Made by a program: the position numbers and the translations under genes
Shown here: positions 42,197 through 50,881 of the stretch, piece by piece
How positions within the stretch are numbered: the first letter of the stretch is position 1
Layout: each line of letters starts with the position of its first letter
Notes under the pieces: model-generated
What the model was told of the DNA's origin: nothing
The model's database searches: none
The model's input: the letters and a program-made list of their open reading frames with translations, nothing else
NCBI RefSeq assembly: GCF_025149915.1
Contig: NZ_CP102278.1
Coordinates: forward strand, 2,277,501-2,341,500
DNA length: 64,000 nucleotides
Direction of reading: 5' to 3'
From: Coprococcus eutactus
Lineage (GTDB): Bacteria > Bacillota > Clostridia > Lachnospirales > Lachnospiraceae

Positions 42197-44110
42197 TTAT
42201 TCTTTGAAACTGAGTGCTCTTGTTGCGTTTAACACCGCAAGGATCATAACTCCAACATCAGCGAATATCGCCCACCACATATTGACAAACCCAACTGCTC
42301 CAAGTGCAAGGCACGCAAACTTGATCACAAGTGCAAACACGATATTCTGGTGTACTATCCTGAGTGTCTTCTTGGATATCTTCATGGCGGTCGCTATCTT
42401 TGCCGGATCGTCATCCATGAGGACTATATCAGCAGCCTCGATGGCTGCATCCGAACCAAGGGCTCCCATGGCGATTCCTATATCTGCTCTTGAAAGCACA
42501 GGGGCGTCATTTATTCCATCACCCACAAATGCAAGCTTTTCTTTTTCACCCTTGGCTGCTATGAGCTTCTCGACCTCGTCAACCTTGTCACCCGGAAGAA
42601 GTTCACTTCTGACCTCATCCACGCCAAGTTCTCTTCCCACTGCGTCAGCAACCTTCCTGGCATCTCCGGTAAGCATAACAACCTTCTCCACGCCTGCTGC
42701 CTTGAGGCCACTTATAGCCTCCTTTGCATTTGGCTTTACAACATCAGATATCAGAATGTAGCCGGCATATTTTCCATCTACTGCCACGTGTATCTCTGTT
42801 CCAACTGACGCAGGAACCGCTGCCTCTATGTTCATCTTCTTCATGAGTTTGACATTTCCCGCTGCAACCTCATGTCCATCCACAACTGCTGACACACCGT
42901 GTCCGCTAATCTCCCTGGCATCCGTTACTCTGTTGTTGTCGATCTCTCTGCCGTATGCCTCTTTCAGGCTCTTGCTGATAGGATGGTTGGAATAGCTCTC
43001 GACAAATGCTGCCTTCTCAAGCAGATCAGCCTCAGTCATACCAGAAACCGGATGTATCTCTGTAACCTGGAACACACCCTTTGTCAGTGTTCCTGTCTTG
43101 TCACACACAACGTATTTCGTATATGAAAGCGCCTCAAGGTAGTTAGAACCTTTGACCAAAATACCCTTTGCCGATGCTCCTCCGATCCCTCCGAAGAAAC
43201 TCAGCGGGATGGATATTACCAGTGCACATGGGCAGCTGATAACAAGTGTTGTAAGGGCTCTGATGATCCACTTGGACCATGCAGCAGGGTTACCCATGAT
43301 CATGTTTACCAACGGCGGAAGAACTGCAAGTGCAAGCGCCGCGATACATACAGCCGGTGTGTAATACTTTGCAAATCTTGTGATGAAGTTCTCTGATCTG
43401 GACTTCTTCATGCTTGAGTTCTCGACAAGATCAAGTATCTTGGATACGGTTGACTCTCCAAACTCCTTGGTTGTCTCGATCTTTATAAGTCCGTTGAGGT
43501 TGACGCATCCACTGATGATCTCATCACCCACATGAACCTCTCTAGGGACACTCTCTCCTGTGAGAGCACTTGTGTTGAGTGAAGATGAACCCTCAACTAC
43601 CTTTCCGTCGATAGGCACCTTCTCGCCCGGCTGTACGACTATGACAGTCCCAATCTGAACGTCATCGGGATCAACCTGTTCCAGCTTGCCATCCTTCTCT
43701 ATGTTCGCATAGTCAGGGCGGATATCCATAAGTGCTGTGATGTTCTTTCTGCTCTTTCCCACCGCGTAGCTCTGGAACAGCTCACCAACCTGGTAGAACA
43801 GCATAACCGCCGATGCCTCCTTGTACTCACCGAGCACCATGGCGCCAACCGTAGCTATAGCCATAAGGAAATTCTCGTCAAATACTTCTCCGTGTATTAT
43901 TCCGAGAAAAGCCTTCTTAAGTATATCGTAGCCGATGATGAGATACGGGATCAGGTAAGCCACGATCTCTATGCATCGCCACATAACTGACGGATTCTCA
44001 AGATTAACCATCCCACTCTTGTCAAGCACCGTAAATGTGACAGCCATGGCAACGAGAAGAACCGCCGATACTATGATCCTTATAAGGACCTTTTTCTGTT
44101 TCTTTGTCAT
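42197..44110 (-). CDS. Heavy-metal P-type ATPase (Cd/Zn/Pb type) without N-terminal HMA domain
   Basis: A P1B ATPase exporting a divalent metal. The 637-residue enzyme has the transmembrane metal site CPC (Cys293-Pro-Cys295), the phosphorylation aspartate Asp337 in DKTGTLTKG, the TGES actuator loop and GDGINDAPVLSRADIG. The DENFLMAIATVGA segment in the second pair of helices is typical of the ZntA/CadA type rather than copper pumps. It lacks an N-terminal HMA domain; that domain exists as the separate gene 44283-44498. The 172-base gap to that gene holds an AAAGCAGG/CCTGCTTT stem at 44212-44253. Confidence 0.95.
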   Translation of the reverse strand: MTKKQKKVLIRIIVSAVLLVAMAVTFTVLDKSGMVNLENPSVMWRCIEIVAYLIPYLIIGYDILKKAFLGIIHGEVFDENFLMAIATVGAMVLGEYKEASAVMLFYQVGELFQSYAVGKSRKNITALMDIRPDYANIEKDGKLEQVDPDDVQIGTVIVVQPGEKVPIDGKVVEGSSSLNTSALTGESVPREVHVGDEIISGCVNLNGLIKIETTKEFGESTVSKILDLVENSSMKKSRSENFITRFAKYYTPAVCIAALALAVLPPLVNMIMGNPAAWSKWIIRALTTLVISCPCALVISIPLSFFGGIGGASAKGILVKGSNYLEALSYTKYVVCDKTGTLTKGVFQVTEIHPVSGMTEADLLEKAAFVESYSNHPISKSLKEAYGREIDNNRVTDAREISGHGVSAVVDGHEVAAGNVKLMKKMNIEAAVPASVGTEIHVAVDGKYAGYILISDVVKPNAKEAISGLKAAGVEKVVMLTGDARKVADAVGRELGVDEVRSELLPGDKVDEVEKLIAAKGEKEKLAFVGDGINDAPVLSRADIGIAMGALGSDAAIEAADIVLMDDDPAKIATAMKISKKTLRIVHQNIVFALVIKFACLALGAVGFVNMWWAIFADVGVMILAVLNATRALSFKE

Positions 44111-44282
44111 AACATCCTCCTGTCTTATATAATTCCGATCATCTGTAAACCACTAACAGTTCCCATCACATACGAGACATGCTGCAACTAAATTGTTCCC
44201 ATATATGAGACAAAGCAGGGATCGGAATGCTGATACATTTCAAAACCTGCTTTACAATAGCCTGACACATGACGAATTGTGA

Positions 44283-44498
44283 TTACATGAATATCTCACA
44301 GTCAGGCTCTACCTTCTTACATGCCTTAAGAACATTCTTCATAACCTCTGCCTCGTCTGCTCCATCCTCAAACTCAACGCTCATCTTCTGCGCCATGAAT
44401 GCCACGGCCGCATCTTTAACGCCTGCAACCTTCTTTGTTGCATCCTCCATCTTTGCTGCGCAGTTTGCACAATCAACTTCGATCTTGTACTTCTTCAT
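44283..44498 (-). CDS. HMA-domain metallochaperone
   Basis: The 71-residue protein is a single ferredoxin-fold HMA domain with the metal-binding motif DCANCAAKM (CxxC) near residue 9. It probably delivers metal to the P-type ATPase downstream, and stands in for the N-terminal domain that pump lacks. AGGAG precedes the ATG. It is the first gene of the operon with the promoter at 44613-44641. Confidence 0.92.
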   Translation of the reverse strand: MKKYKIEVDCANCAAKMEDATKKVAGVKDAAVAFMAQKMSVEFEDGADEAEVMKNVLKACKKVEPDCEIFM

Positions 44499-44612
44499 AA
44501 TAGTAATCTCCTTATCATCATATTTTCTTATTCATTTTTGAAAGTTAATAAGCTATCGTTTTCATCTAACTCTTCCACCAGGATTTCATCATTCTCGTTG
44601 AATCTATGAACA

Positions 44613-44641
44613 TTTAAACATATATTTAATTATATGTCAAC
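44613..44641 (-). promoter_or_regulatory. Promoter with ArsR-type operator of the metal efflux operon
   Basis: Minus-strand TTGACA (44636-44641), a 17-base spacer and TTAAAT (44613-44618). The spacer is a perfect palindrome, ACATATA-N6-TATATGT at 44619-44638, a plausible site for the ArsR-family repressor at 41744. It lies about 115 bases before the HMA gene. Confidence 0.55.
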
Positions 44642-44689
44642 AGGCAAATTGAAATTTTTACAAAAATGTTTATATGAACATCTGTGCAT

Positions 44690-44766
44690 ATTAAAAAACT
44701 GTGTATACATATATTCACAGGACACACAGAACGTGTCTCATCATATGCCATATACACAGTTTTTTA
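44690..44766 (-). terminator. Large bidirectional terminator after the acyl carrier protein operon
   Basis: A long outer stem (AAAAAACTGTGTATA with TATACACAGTTTTTT) encloses a smaller internal hairpin. T runs occur on both strands. On the minus strand it lies 72 bases past the ACP stop. Together with the metal promoter it fills the 339-base gap 44499-44837. Confidence 0.8.
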
Positions 44767-44837
44767 TTACGGATATGTCCAAATACACTTCCGATTCTGT
44801 TTCGGATGCTGTCCAGCGTCCCGCGCTATCCCGAACG

Positions 44838-45059
44838 CTATTTCAAATCCTCCACAAGCTCATAAAGAGCTGTAGCTGAGTTGAAGTTGTCCGGTATGAT
44901 CTCATCACTAGGAATTACAACGCCATACTTATCTGCTATCTCTGATATGATAGAGATGATGTCAAGCGACTCAAGTATTCCGTCGTCAACCAAAGCCTCC
45001 TCATTTTCAAAATCTACATTTGGCTTAATCTTTCTGAGCATTTCAATAAATTCTTTCAT
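44838..45059 (-). CDS. Acyl carrier protein (DltC-like)
   Basis: A 73-residue carrier protein with the phosphopantetheine attachment serine in DDGILESLDIISII near residue 31. Phosphopantetheinylation would let it hold an acyl group made by the AMP ligase upstream. It resembles D-alanyl carrier protein DltC in length and in its operon place, but the substrate is not known to be D-alanine. It is the last gene of the DASS-MBOAT-SGNH-ligase-ACP group. Confidence 0.9.
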   Translation of the reverse strand: MKEFIEMLRKIKPNVDFENEEALVDDGILESLDIISIISEIADKYGVVIPSDEIIPDNFNSATALYELVEDLK

Positions 45060-45146
45060 GATATAGTTCTCCTTTGTACACTTTTTATTCTCTGTATTAC
45101 TTTTACTCCTTCACCAGGCTTATCGTTATTGTTATCTATTCTGTAT

Positions 45147-46616
45147 TTACGCATTCTGCTCCGCAAGCTTTCTCACTTCCTTTCGCAGCACCGAACCCTT
45201 GAATGTCTTTGGAATATTATCGACATAGATATACTTACGAGGCAGTTTATAGCTCTCCAGCCTGTCTGTGAGAAATCGCTCAAACTCAGCCTCATCGTAT
45301 CCGTCCTTCTGTATAACCAGTATGACCGGCAATTCTCCGGTGATCGGATCTGATATGGATGTAAATGCCACATCGTCTATATATTCATACCCAAGCGCAA
45401 GATTTTCTATCTCTGCAGGCGATATTTTACTTCCACCATAGTTTATTACATCATCCGCTCTTCCAACAAGTATGCAGTCGCCATCCTCGTCAAGGTATGC
45501 GAGATCCTTTGTCCTCACATATCCACCCACAAGCGTCTCTGCTGTGAGATCAGGATCGTTGTAATACCCTTCCATGACTATTGAACCGCCCCATGAGAGA
45601 AGCGCCGGAGCTTCCGGGCTGCCGTTTTCTACTACATTTCCAGCGTCGTCTGTGAATCTGACAATAGAATTCACCGTAGGTCTTCCTATACAGCCGGTCT
45701 TGTTGCCATTGCCGCTGAACTCAAGTATGCAGGCGCATCCTGCCTCAGATGAACCGTAAAAATTATAAAGCCTCGTGTCCGGAAGCAGTCTGAGCAGCTT
45801 CTCCTTGTCCGCCTCCGCAAGCGGTGCCGAGCCGATCTGTATATAGTCAAGCTGGTCCGCATAATCAGCAATCCTTTCATCAGACAAATGAAATATCATC
45901 CCCAGTGATGCCGGTGATATGGCCATGGATGTCGCACCATACTTCTCCACAAGCTTCCACAAAGTTCCAATGAATACCATTCCATCCATCAGACAAACTG
46001 TACCTCCGTTCACCATGTCAGACTGATATCTCCTTATTCCGAATGAATGGTTGAGCGGCATAGGGATGATCTCCACATTGCCTTTCTTCATGGATGTTCC
46101 CTCTATTACATTTCCTGCTATTCCTACATCTCCGCGGTGAAGCATGACAACTCCCTTTGACGAACCTGTTGTTCCGGTTGTGAAAAGAAGCATGGATCTG
46201 TCATTTTCCCCCGGCAGTTCAAGATCTGCCTCATCTGCATCCTTTGCCCTGGCTATTATATCCTTTATCTTTATGCTACTTATTCCGTCTGCCTCTTTAT
46301 CAGATATCAGGCATTCCGAGTCCACCCTCCCACCTATCTCCAGAACTCTCTCAACGGATGTTGATTTCTCCACCGGGATCACAAGCGCCTGCATATACTG
46401 CAGCGCCGAAAACACTGTGAGATAATCTATATTCTGCGTACACCTGAGCATAACGTGGTCACCTTTGCGTATCCCCATACCCATGAGAACTCCCGCAGTC
46501 TTTCTTATGCTGCTCCAGTATTCCTTGTATGTGACGCTCTTTCTCAGTTCACATACCGCCATCGTATCCGGCTGAGTCTGTGCATATTTCTGAATGTAAT
46601 GCAAAATCGTATCCAT
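45147..46616 (-). CDS. AMP-forming acyl ligase without the usual A10 lysine
   Basis: A member of the ANL superfamily that would activate an acid as acyl-AMP and load it on the ACP downstream. The 489-residue product has the P-loop LLFTTGTTGSSKGVV near residue 145, the A5 motif YNFYGSSEAG near residue 280, the RTKDLAYL aspartate motif and the hinge GRADDVINYGGSKISPAEIE. The C-terminal A10 motif, normally SGK-hydrophobic-xR, reads FKGSVLRKE: the catalytic lysine is a serine with a lysine two residues earlier. It lacks the tight DltA sequence pattern, so D-alanine is not assured. Ends 87 bases before the ACP gene. Confidence 0.88.
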   Translation of the reverse strand: MDTILHYIQKYAQTQPDTMAVCELRKSVTYKEYWSSIRKTAGVLMGMGIRKGDHVMLRCTQNIDYLTVFSALQYMQALVIPVEKSTSVERVLEIGGRVDSECLISDKEADGISSIKIKDIIARAKDADEADLELPGENDRSMLLFTTGTTGSSKGVVMLHRGDVGIAGNVIEGTSMKKGNVEIIPMPLNHSFGIRRYQSDMVNGGTVCLMDGMVFIGTLWKLVEKYGATSMAISPASLGMIFHLSDERIADYADQLDYIQIGSAPLAEADKEKLLRLLPDTRLYNFYGSSEAGCACILEFSGNGNKTGCIGRPTVNSIVRFTDDAGNVVENGSPEAPALLSWGGSIVMEGYYNDPDLTAETLVGGYVRTKDLAYLDEDGDCILVGRADDVINYGGSKISPAEIENLALGYEYIDDVAFTSISDPITGELPVILVIQKDGYDEAEFERFLTDRLESYKLPRKYIYVDNIPKTFKGSVLRKEVRKLAEQNA

Positions 46617-46636
46617 ACCCTTGTACCTCTATTATC

Positions 46637-47701
46637 TTACTTTCCCTTCTCCTGATACTTAGTCCACTCGTTCAAAAGTTCTTCTTCCTCAGAAGACCAT
46701 TCGCTCTCCGCATCTGTCCAGCTCTGTTTCTGCTCCTCATTTAACTCTGCACTTAGATCATAATTATCCTTTATGTATTTCGCCAGGTAACTGGTGACCT
46801 TCTTCGCACCGGATATATTTGTATGGCGCTTATTGTAGAAATCAGTTGAATAATCAAGCTCCATATCTTCTATATACAGGTTCAGGTCAAGGTAATCGTA
46901 GCCCTTACCCTCAAGATATGAATCAAGCTCAAGCTGTATGGCGCCCTGCTTTGCCGTGAGAGCATATGGAGTTGAGAGAAACAGCACCCTGATTCCAAGC
47001 TCATCCGCCTTTTTCTGTATATCATCTATATAGCCGAGAGCCTCATCCGACATATACTTCTCATCGGATGCCTTGAGGACCGGCTTCTTCAGCGGCGTGA
47101 TCTTGGAGACCTGTCTGGCAAACTTATATTCATCAGCAGCTGTGTTCATACGGTCTATTATGAGCTCACTGTCATACTGCACCAGATTGTCATGATACAT
47201 GAGTATCGGAAACATGAGTTTTATCTTCTGAACCTCATCCTCCTGATAATATTTCTGGATCATCTCGTATTTGGTGAAGGACGGATTCATGCCTGTCACC
47301 AGTACCTCAAGATTGTAATTGAGATTGTCTTTATTTATCTGGTCTATATTTCCCCTGAACACAGCACTTCTAAGCTCCACAACAAACAGGTCTACATTCT
47401 GGCTCTTCACCGCCTCCTCCATGATATACGGTGCAAGACGTATATCCTGACCGGCGGACGCTATGAGTGCTGATGTAAAGTTCTGCTCTGAAAAAGCCTG
47501 CACTGGTATCCAGTATCTGTACATAGCACTCGAACCGATCATCACTGTATCTATGGTGTTGTCTGCCTCCGCATAATAATCAGCCCACACGTCAGAGTCG
47601 CCGTCCATCGGTCTTGCAAGCTGTCCAGCCTTGCTCAGCACAAAAAAGAGGAAAGCCATGAGTGACAATATTGAAATAAAATGTTTAACTGAATTCACCA
47701 T
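46637..47701 (-). CDS. SGNH/DltD-like extracytoplasmic protein
   Basis: The 354-residue protein has an N-terminal signal or anchor (SILSLMAFLFFVLSKA) and an SGNH-like fold: the block-I serine in VMIGSSAMYRYW near residue 55, and a late FYNKRHTNISGAKKV segment giving the His. This arrangement matches the DltD/AlgX type, which helps an MBOAT enzyme transfer acyl groups outside the membrane. The C-terminal 40 residues are highly acidic. AGGAGG precedes the ATG. It lies 36 bases after the MBOAT gene. Confidence 0.82.
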   Translation of the reverse strand: MVNSVKHFISILSLMAFLFFVLSKAGQLARPMDGDSDVWADYYAEADNTIDTVMIGSSAMYRYWIPVQAFSEQNFTSALIASAGQDIRLAPYIMEEAVKSQNVDLFVVELRSAVFRGNIDQINKDNLNYNLEVLVTGMNPSFTKYEMIQKYYQEDEVQKIKLMFPILMYHDNLVQYDSELIIDRMNTAADEYKFARQVSKITPLKKPVLKASDEKYMSDEALGYIDDIQKKADELGIRVLFLSTPYALTAKQGAIQLELDSYLEGKGYDYLDLNLYIEDMELDYSTDFYNKRHTNISGAKKVTSYLAKYIKDNYDLSAELNEEQKQSWTDAESEWSSEEEELLNEWTKYQEKGK

Positions 47702-47737
47702 ATATTTTGTCGTATCCTCCTTATATCCTCACATATA

Positions 47738-49327
47738 TCAGAACTGTTCATAGATAAATGCTGCCGTAGCTCCTGAGCCATACACTCCAAACATGACAAC
47801 ACACGCTATCGCAATGCCCACAGCCAGCCATCTGAACAACCAGTTCTGTCTCATAAGCCAGTCTCTGATGTCCTCCTGACATCCGCTGCGCTCTCTTATC
47901 TCCTGGGCAACAGACACTAACAGCAACACCAGACAGCCTATAAGTATAACTCTCCACTCGCCCTCAGCCAGCGAGAAATCATTTACTATATCATATATTC
48001 TGCTTCTGTGCAGAACTATGGACTTAATCATGTATACTGAGCTCCCTATTCCCTGTCCCATAAAGATGAGACGTCCTATGACACATAGAAGGAATGTCCT
48101 GAGCATCCTGAATATCTGCCAGCTGATACACTCCGTGTTGATCCTAAGCTTACCAGTCAGATCGGCAAGCTGCTGTTCAAACAATGTGGACATACATATT
48201 AGTATTCCATGATACAGTCCCCACGCTATATAATTCCATTTTGCTCCATGCCATGCACCGGTGAGCACCCACACACACAGTATAGGAATACCTGCCGCGA
48301 ACACTTTTCCTATCACATTACCCAGATGATCCCTTATCTTTACATTTAGCTTCAGAAAAAGCTTGGATGTCGATACCGGATAGAATACATACTCTCTGAA
48401 AAATGCTCCGAGAGATATGTGCCATCTTCTCCAGAAATCAGGAAGAGTCTGTGAAAAATACGGTCTTTTAAAGTTCTCACCAAGTACTATGCCAAAGCAC
48501 TCCGATGCCCCCCTGACAATATCCATACATCCTGAGAAATCACAGTATATCTGAACTGAATATGCGATTCCCACCAGGAGGAACACTCCTCCCTGATATG
48601 AGAAGCAGTCTCCGAACACAACATTTGTAAATGCTGCTATCCTGTCGGCAATAACCATCTTCTTGACAAATCCCCAGATCATCAGCCATACACCACGCAT
48701 GATGTTATCCATGCTGAAATGATGAGGTTCCCAGAGCTGGTGTGCAACCTCCTCATATCTTGCTATAGGTCCCTGTGTAACATGTGGGAAATACAGCACA
48801 TATGACAGATATCTGAAGAAATTCTTCTGTGCTGTTATATGTCCGTTATATAGATCCACCAGATAAGATACCATCATGAATGTGTAGAATGATATACCCA
48901 TAGGTGCAATAAGCTTCCAGTCCGGTATGCTCTGCAGGCCATCATACGGAATAAACCTTTTGATATTGGTTATGATAAAGCCCATGGCCTTGAACACCAC
49001 CAGTATACCTATGACAACAACCAGCGCCATCACAAGAAATTTCTTCCTCTTCGTCTTCTCGACTGCTTTTATCTTTCTTGCTGTACGTCTGTCTGCTCCC
49101 TCAGCCAGCTTCTCCTGTTCATCCAGGCTCTTCTGAAGTCTGAGAGAAAACAGATATACCACAATCGCTGTCACACTCACAAGCATAAGGTATTCTACCC
49201 CCGCGTAACCATAGAATATAAGGCTGGCAATAAGGAGCACACCCCACTGCATCTTCTTCGGAACGATATAATACACAAGCACTGTGCACAGCAAAAAAAC
49301 TATAAATATATATGAAATTACTGACAT
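47738..49327 (-). CDS. MBOAT membrane-bound O-acyltransferase (DltB/AlgI-type)
   Basis: MBOAT enzymes pass an acyl chain across the membrane to an outside hydroxyl. The 529-residue product has about ten membrane helices, a QGPIARYEE segment and the catalytic histidine in LTGAWHGAKWNYIAWGLYHG near residue 335. It looks closer to AlgI/PatA than to DltB in length. The ATG at 49327 has a GGGAAGG site; the reading frame extends upstream to 49354 without a good start. It begins 36 bases after the transporter stop. Confidence 0.93.
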   Translation of the reverse strand: MSVISYIFIVFLLCTVLVYYIVPKKMQWGVLLIASLIFYGYAGVEYLMLVSVTAIVVYLFSLRLQKSLDEQEKLAEGADRRTARKIKAVEKTKRKKFLVMALVVVIGILVVFKAMGFIITNIKRFIPYDGLQSIPDWKLIAPMGISFYTFMMVSYLVDLYNGHITAQKNFFRYLSYVLYFPHVTQGPIARYEEVAHQLWEPHHFSMDNIMRGVWLMIWGFVKKMVIADRIAAFTNVVFGDCFSYQGGVFLLVGIAYSVQIYCDFSGCMDIVRGASECFGIVLGENFKRPYFSQTLPDFWRRWHISLGAFFREYVFYPVSTSKLFLKLNVKIRDHLGNVIGKVFAAGIPILCVWVLTGAWHGAKWNYIAWGLYHGILICMSTLFEQQLADLTGKLRINTECISWQIFRMLRTFLLCVIGRLIFMGQGIGSSVYMIKSIVLHRSRIYDIVNDFSLAEGEWRVILIGCLVLLLVSVAQEIRERSGCQEDIRDWLMRQNWLFRWLAVGIAIACVVMFGVYGSGATAAFIYEQF

Positions 49328-49363
49328 ATTCCTTCCCCTGCATGTATCCTGCAATCTGTTTCT

Positions 49364-50785
49364 CTATACTGTGCTGAACGCTGGCCAATACTTTAGCAGC
49401 AATGCACATACAATTGACATTATTACTATAATCAGCACTGTAATCTTCCACCCCTCTTTGAACATATACTTCGGCGACAATCCATATCCAACCGGTATGG
49501 CTCTGATAGATGTCGGCAGCATATATGACAGATTGACGCCCACCGACGCCACATACACATAAGGTATCGGATTCAGGCCACATCCCTGTGTGATGGATAT
49601 TACAAGCGGCATGGCGACCGCTGCTGTAGCTGTATTCGATGTCACGTCCGACATCAGCAGAGTGACTGTCAGTATGATAAATACCGTGACAAATCCGCCC
49701 TTCATATCAAGCTTTGATATATACTCACCCAATGCCTCTGCAGCTCCTGATTTGTTGATGAGCGTTCCGGCGGCAAGGCCACCGGCAAATATGTACATAA
49801 GCCCCCATATGATCTTGCCCTGCACATTCTTCCAAACCATGATCCTCTCGCCTTTTTTATTGGTGAGCAGAAATGATACTATAGCACATATGATAAATAC
49901 ATAGGCCGGCTTAAGTCCTGGAAGAATTCCCTGATAGAGCTGTCTCGTAAATGCCAGAACCGTCGCAAGGACAAACAGTATAAGAGCTGCTTTCTCCTCA
50001 TAGCTCATAGGTTCAAGCTCCTTGTATCTGGCAACAAAATACTCCTTTGATCCACCGAGCATCTCCGTGCGCTTAACATCCCTTATCGTGAATAGTATAT
50101 TGATAAGAATAAGTACGATCATGATGGGAAGGAACCTGACAACCCATGACGAGTACATGTATTCTTTGCCTGTAATCTTCTGTATGTAATCAACTGTTAC
50201 AAGATTCATAGCTCCACCGAGCGGAGATGCCAGACCACCAAGTCCAGTTGCATATGCTATTGTCAGAAGTATCTTAGACGCCGTCTTGTTATTCTTGATA
50301 TCATCCATTCCTATATACTTCAGCATGGCAACCGCTATAGGTGTGATGGTGGCACATACCACTGCATTCGGCAGGACCGCAGATAACACCGCTGCCAGCA
50401 TAAACCAGAATACAAGCTGGGTGCGCAGGCTGCTGCCTATGAGTCTGAGAAACGTGATGGCAATCCTTTTGTCCAGTCCCGTATTCTCCCACATAACGCT
50501 TATAATAGATGCTCCAAGAAGAAGCAGAATTGTCTCATCCGCATAATTGGATATGACAGACGACATGTCTGTCATCCGAAATATGGCATTCAGCGCTATC
50601 GGAAGAAACGCCGTGACCGCGTAGTCTACTGGTCCTGTAACCCACCAATATGCCATCCATATAATAGTTCCAACCGCAGCCCTTGTTTCAAATTCCGTGA
50701 ACACGCTATGTGGCAGACAAACACATAAAAGCGCAAATAAAAGCGGTCCAATTAACAGATGGATTATTCTCTTTCGTGATTTCAT
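49364..50785 (-). CDS. DASS/SLC13-family anion (dicarboxylate) transporter
   Basis: A sodium-coupled carboxylate importer of the divalent-anion/sodium symporter family. The 473-residue product has about 11-12 membrane segments. The second hairpin carries the SNT signature (MSDVTSNTATAAVAMPL near residue 400), while the first hairpin has LPNAVVCATITPIA near residue 140 in place of an SNT, so one sodium site may differ. It is the first gene of the acylation group. AAGGAG precedes the ATG. Succinate, malate, tartrate or sulfate are all possible substrates. Confidence 0.88.
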   Translation of the reverse strand: MKSRKRIIHLLIGPLLFALLCVCLPHSVFTEFETRAAVGTIIWMAYWWVTGPVDYAVTAFLPIALNAIFRMTDMSSVISNYADETILLLLGASIISVMWENTGLDKRIAITFLRLIGSSLRTQLVFWFMLAAVLSAVLPNAVVCATITPIAVAMLKYIGMDDIKNNKTASKILLTIAYATGLGGLASPLGGAMNLVTVDYIQKITGKEYMYSSWVVRFLPIMIVLILINILFTIRDVKRTEMLGGSKEYFVARYKELEPMSYEEKAALILFVLATVLAFTRQLYQGILPGLKPAYVFIICAIVSFLLTNKKGERIMVWKNVQGKIIWGLMYIFAGGLAAGTLINKSGAAEALGEYISKLDMKGGFVTVFIILTVTLLMSDVTSNTATAAVAMPLVISITQGCGLNPIPYVYVASVGVNLSYMLPTSIRAIPVGYGLSPKYMFKEGWKITVLIIVIMSIVCALLLKYWPAFSTV

Positions 50786-50805
50786 AGCATTCTCCTTAAA
50801 TAATA

Positions 50806-50846
50806 AAACCTTAATTCACGATTATAGTTATCGAAAATTAAGGTTT
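50806..50846 (-). promoter_or_regulatory. Inverted repeat upstream of the DASS gene
   Basis: AAACCTTAATT pairs with AATTAAGGTTT across 19 bases. On the minus strand it ends just before the ribosome site of the DASS gene and is followed by TTTATTATTT, so it could be a weak terminator of the two-component genes or an operator. It touches the TTTCATTAAAAA motif at 50844-50855. Confidence 0.45.
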
Positions 50847-50881
50847 CATTAAAAAATATTAAGATATATTACATTGAAATT

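Noticed and set aside
44160..44250. Two similar GTTCCCAT-n-GAGACA stretches as a repeat element
   Set aside because: The similarity covers only short pieces and shows no paired ends; only the AAAGCAGG/CCTGCTTT stem seemed worth noting.
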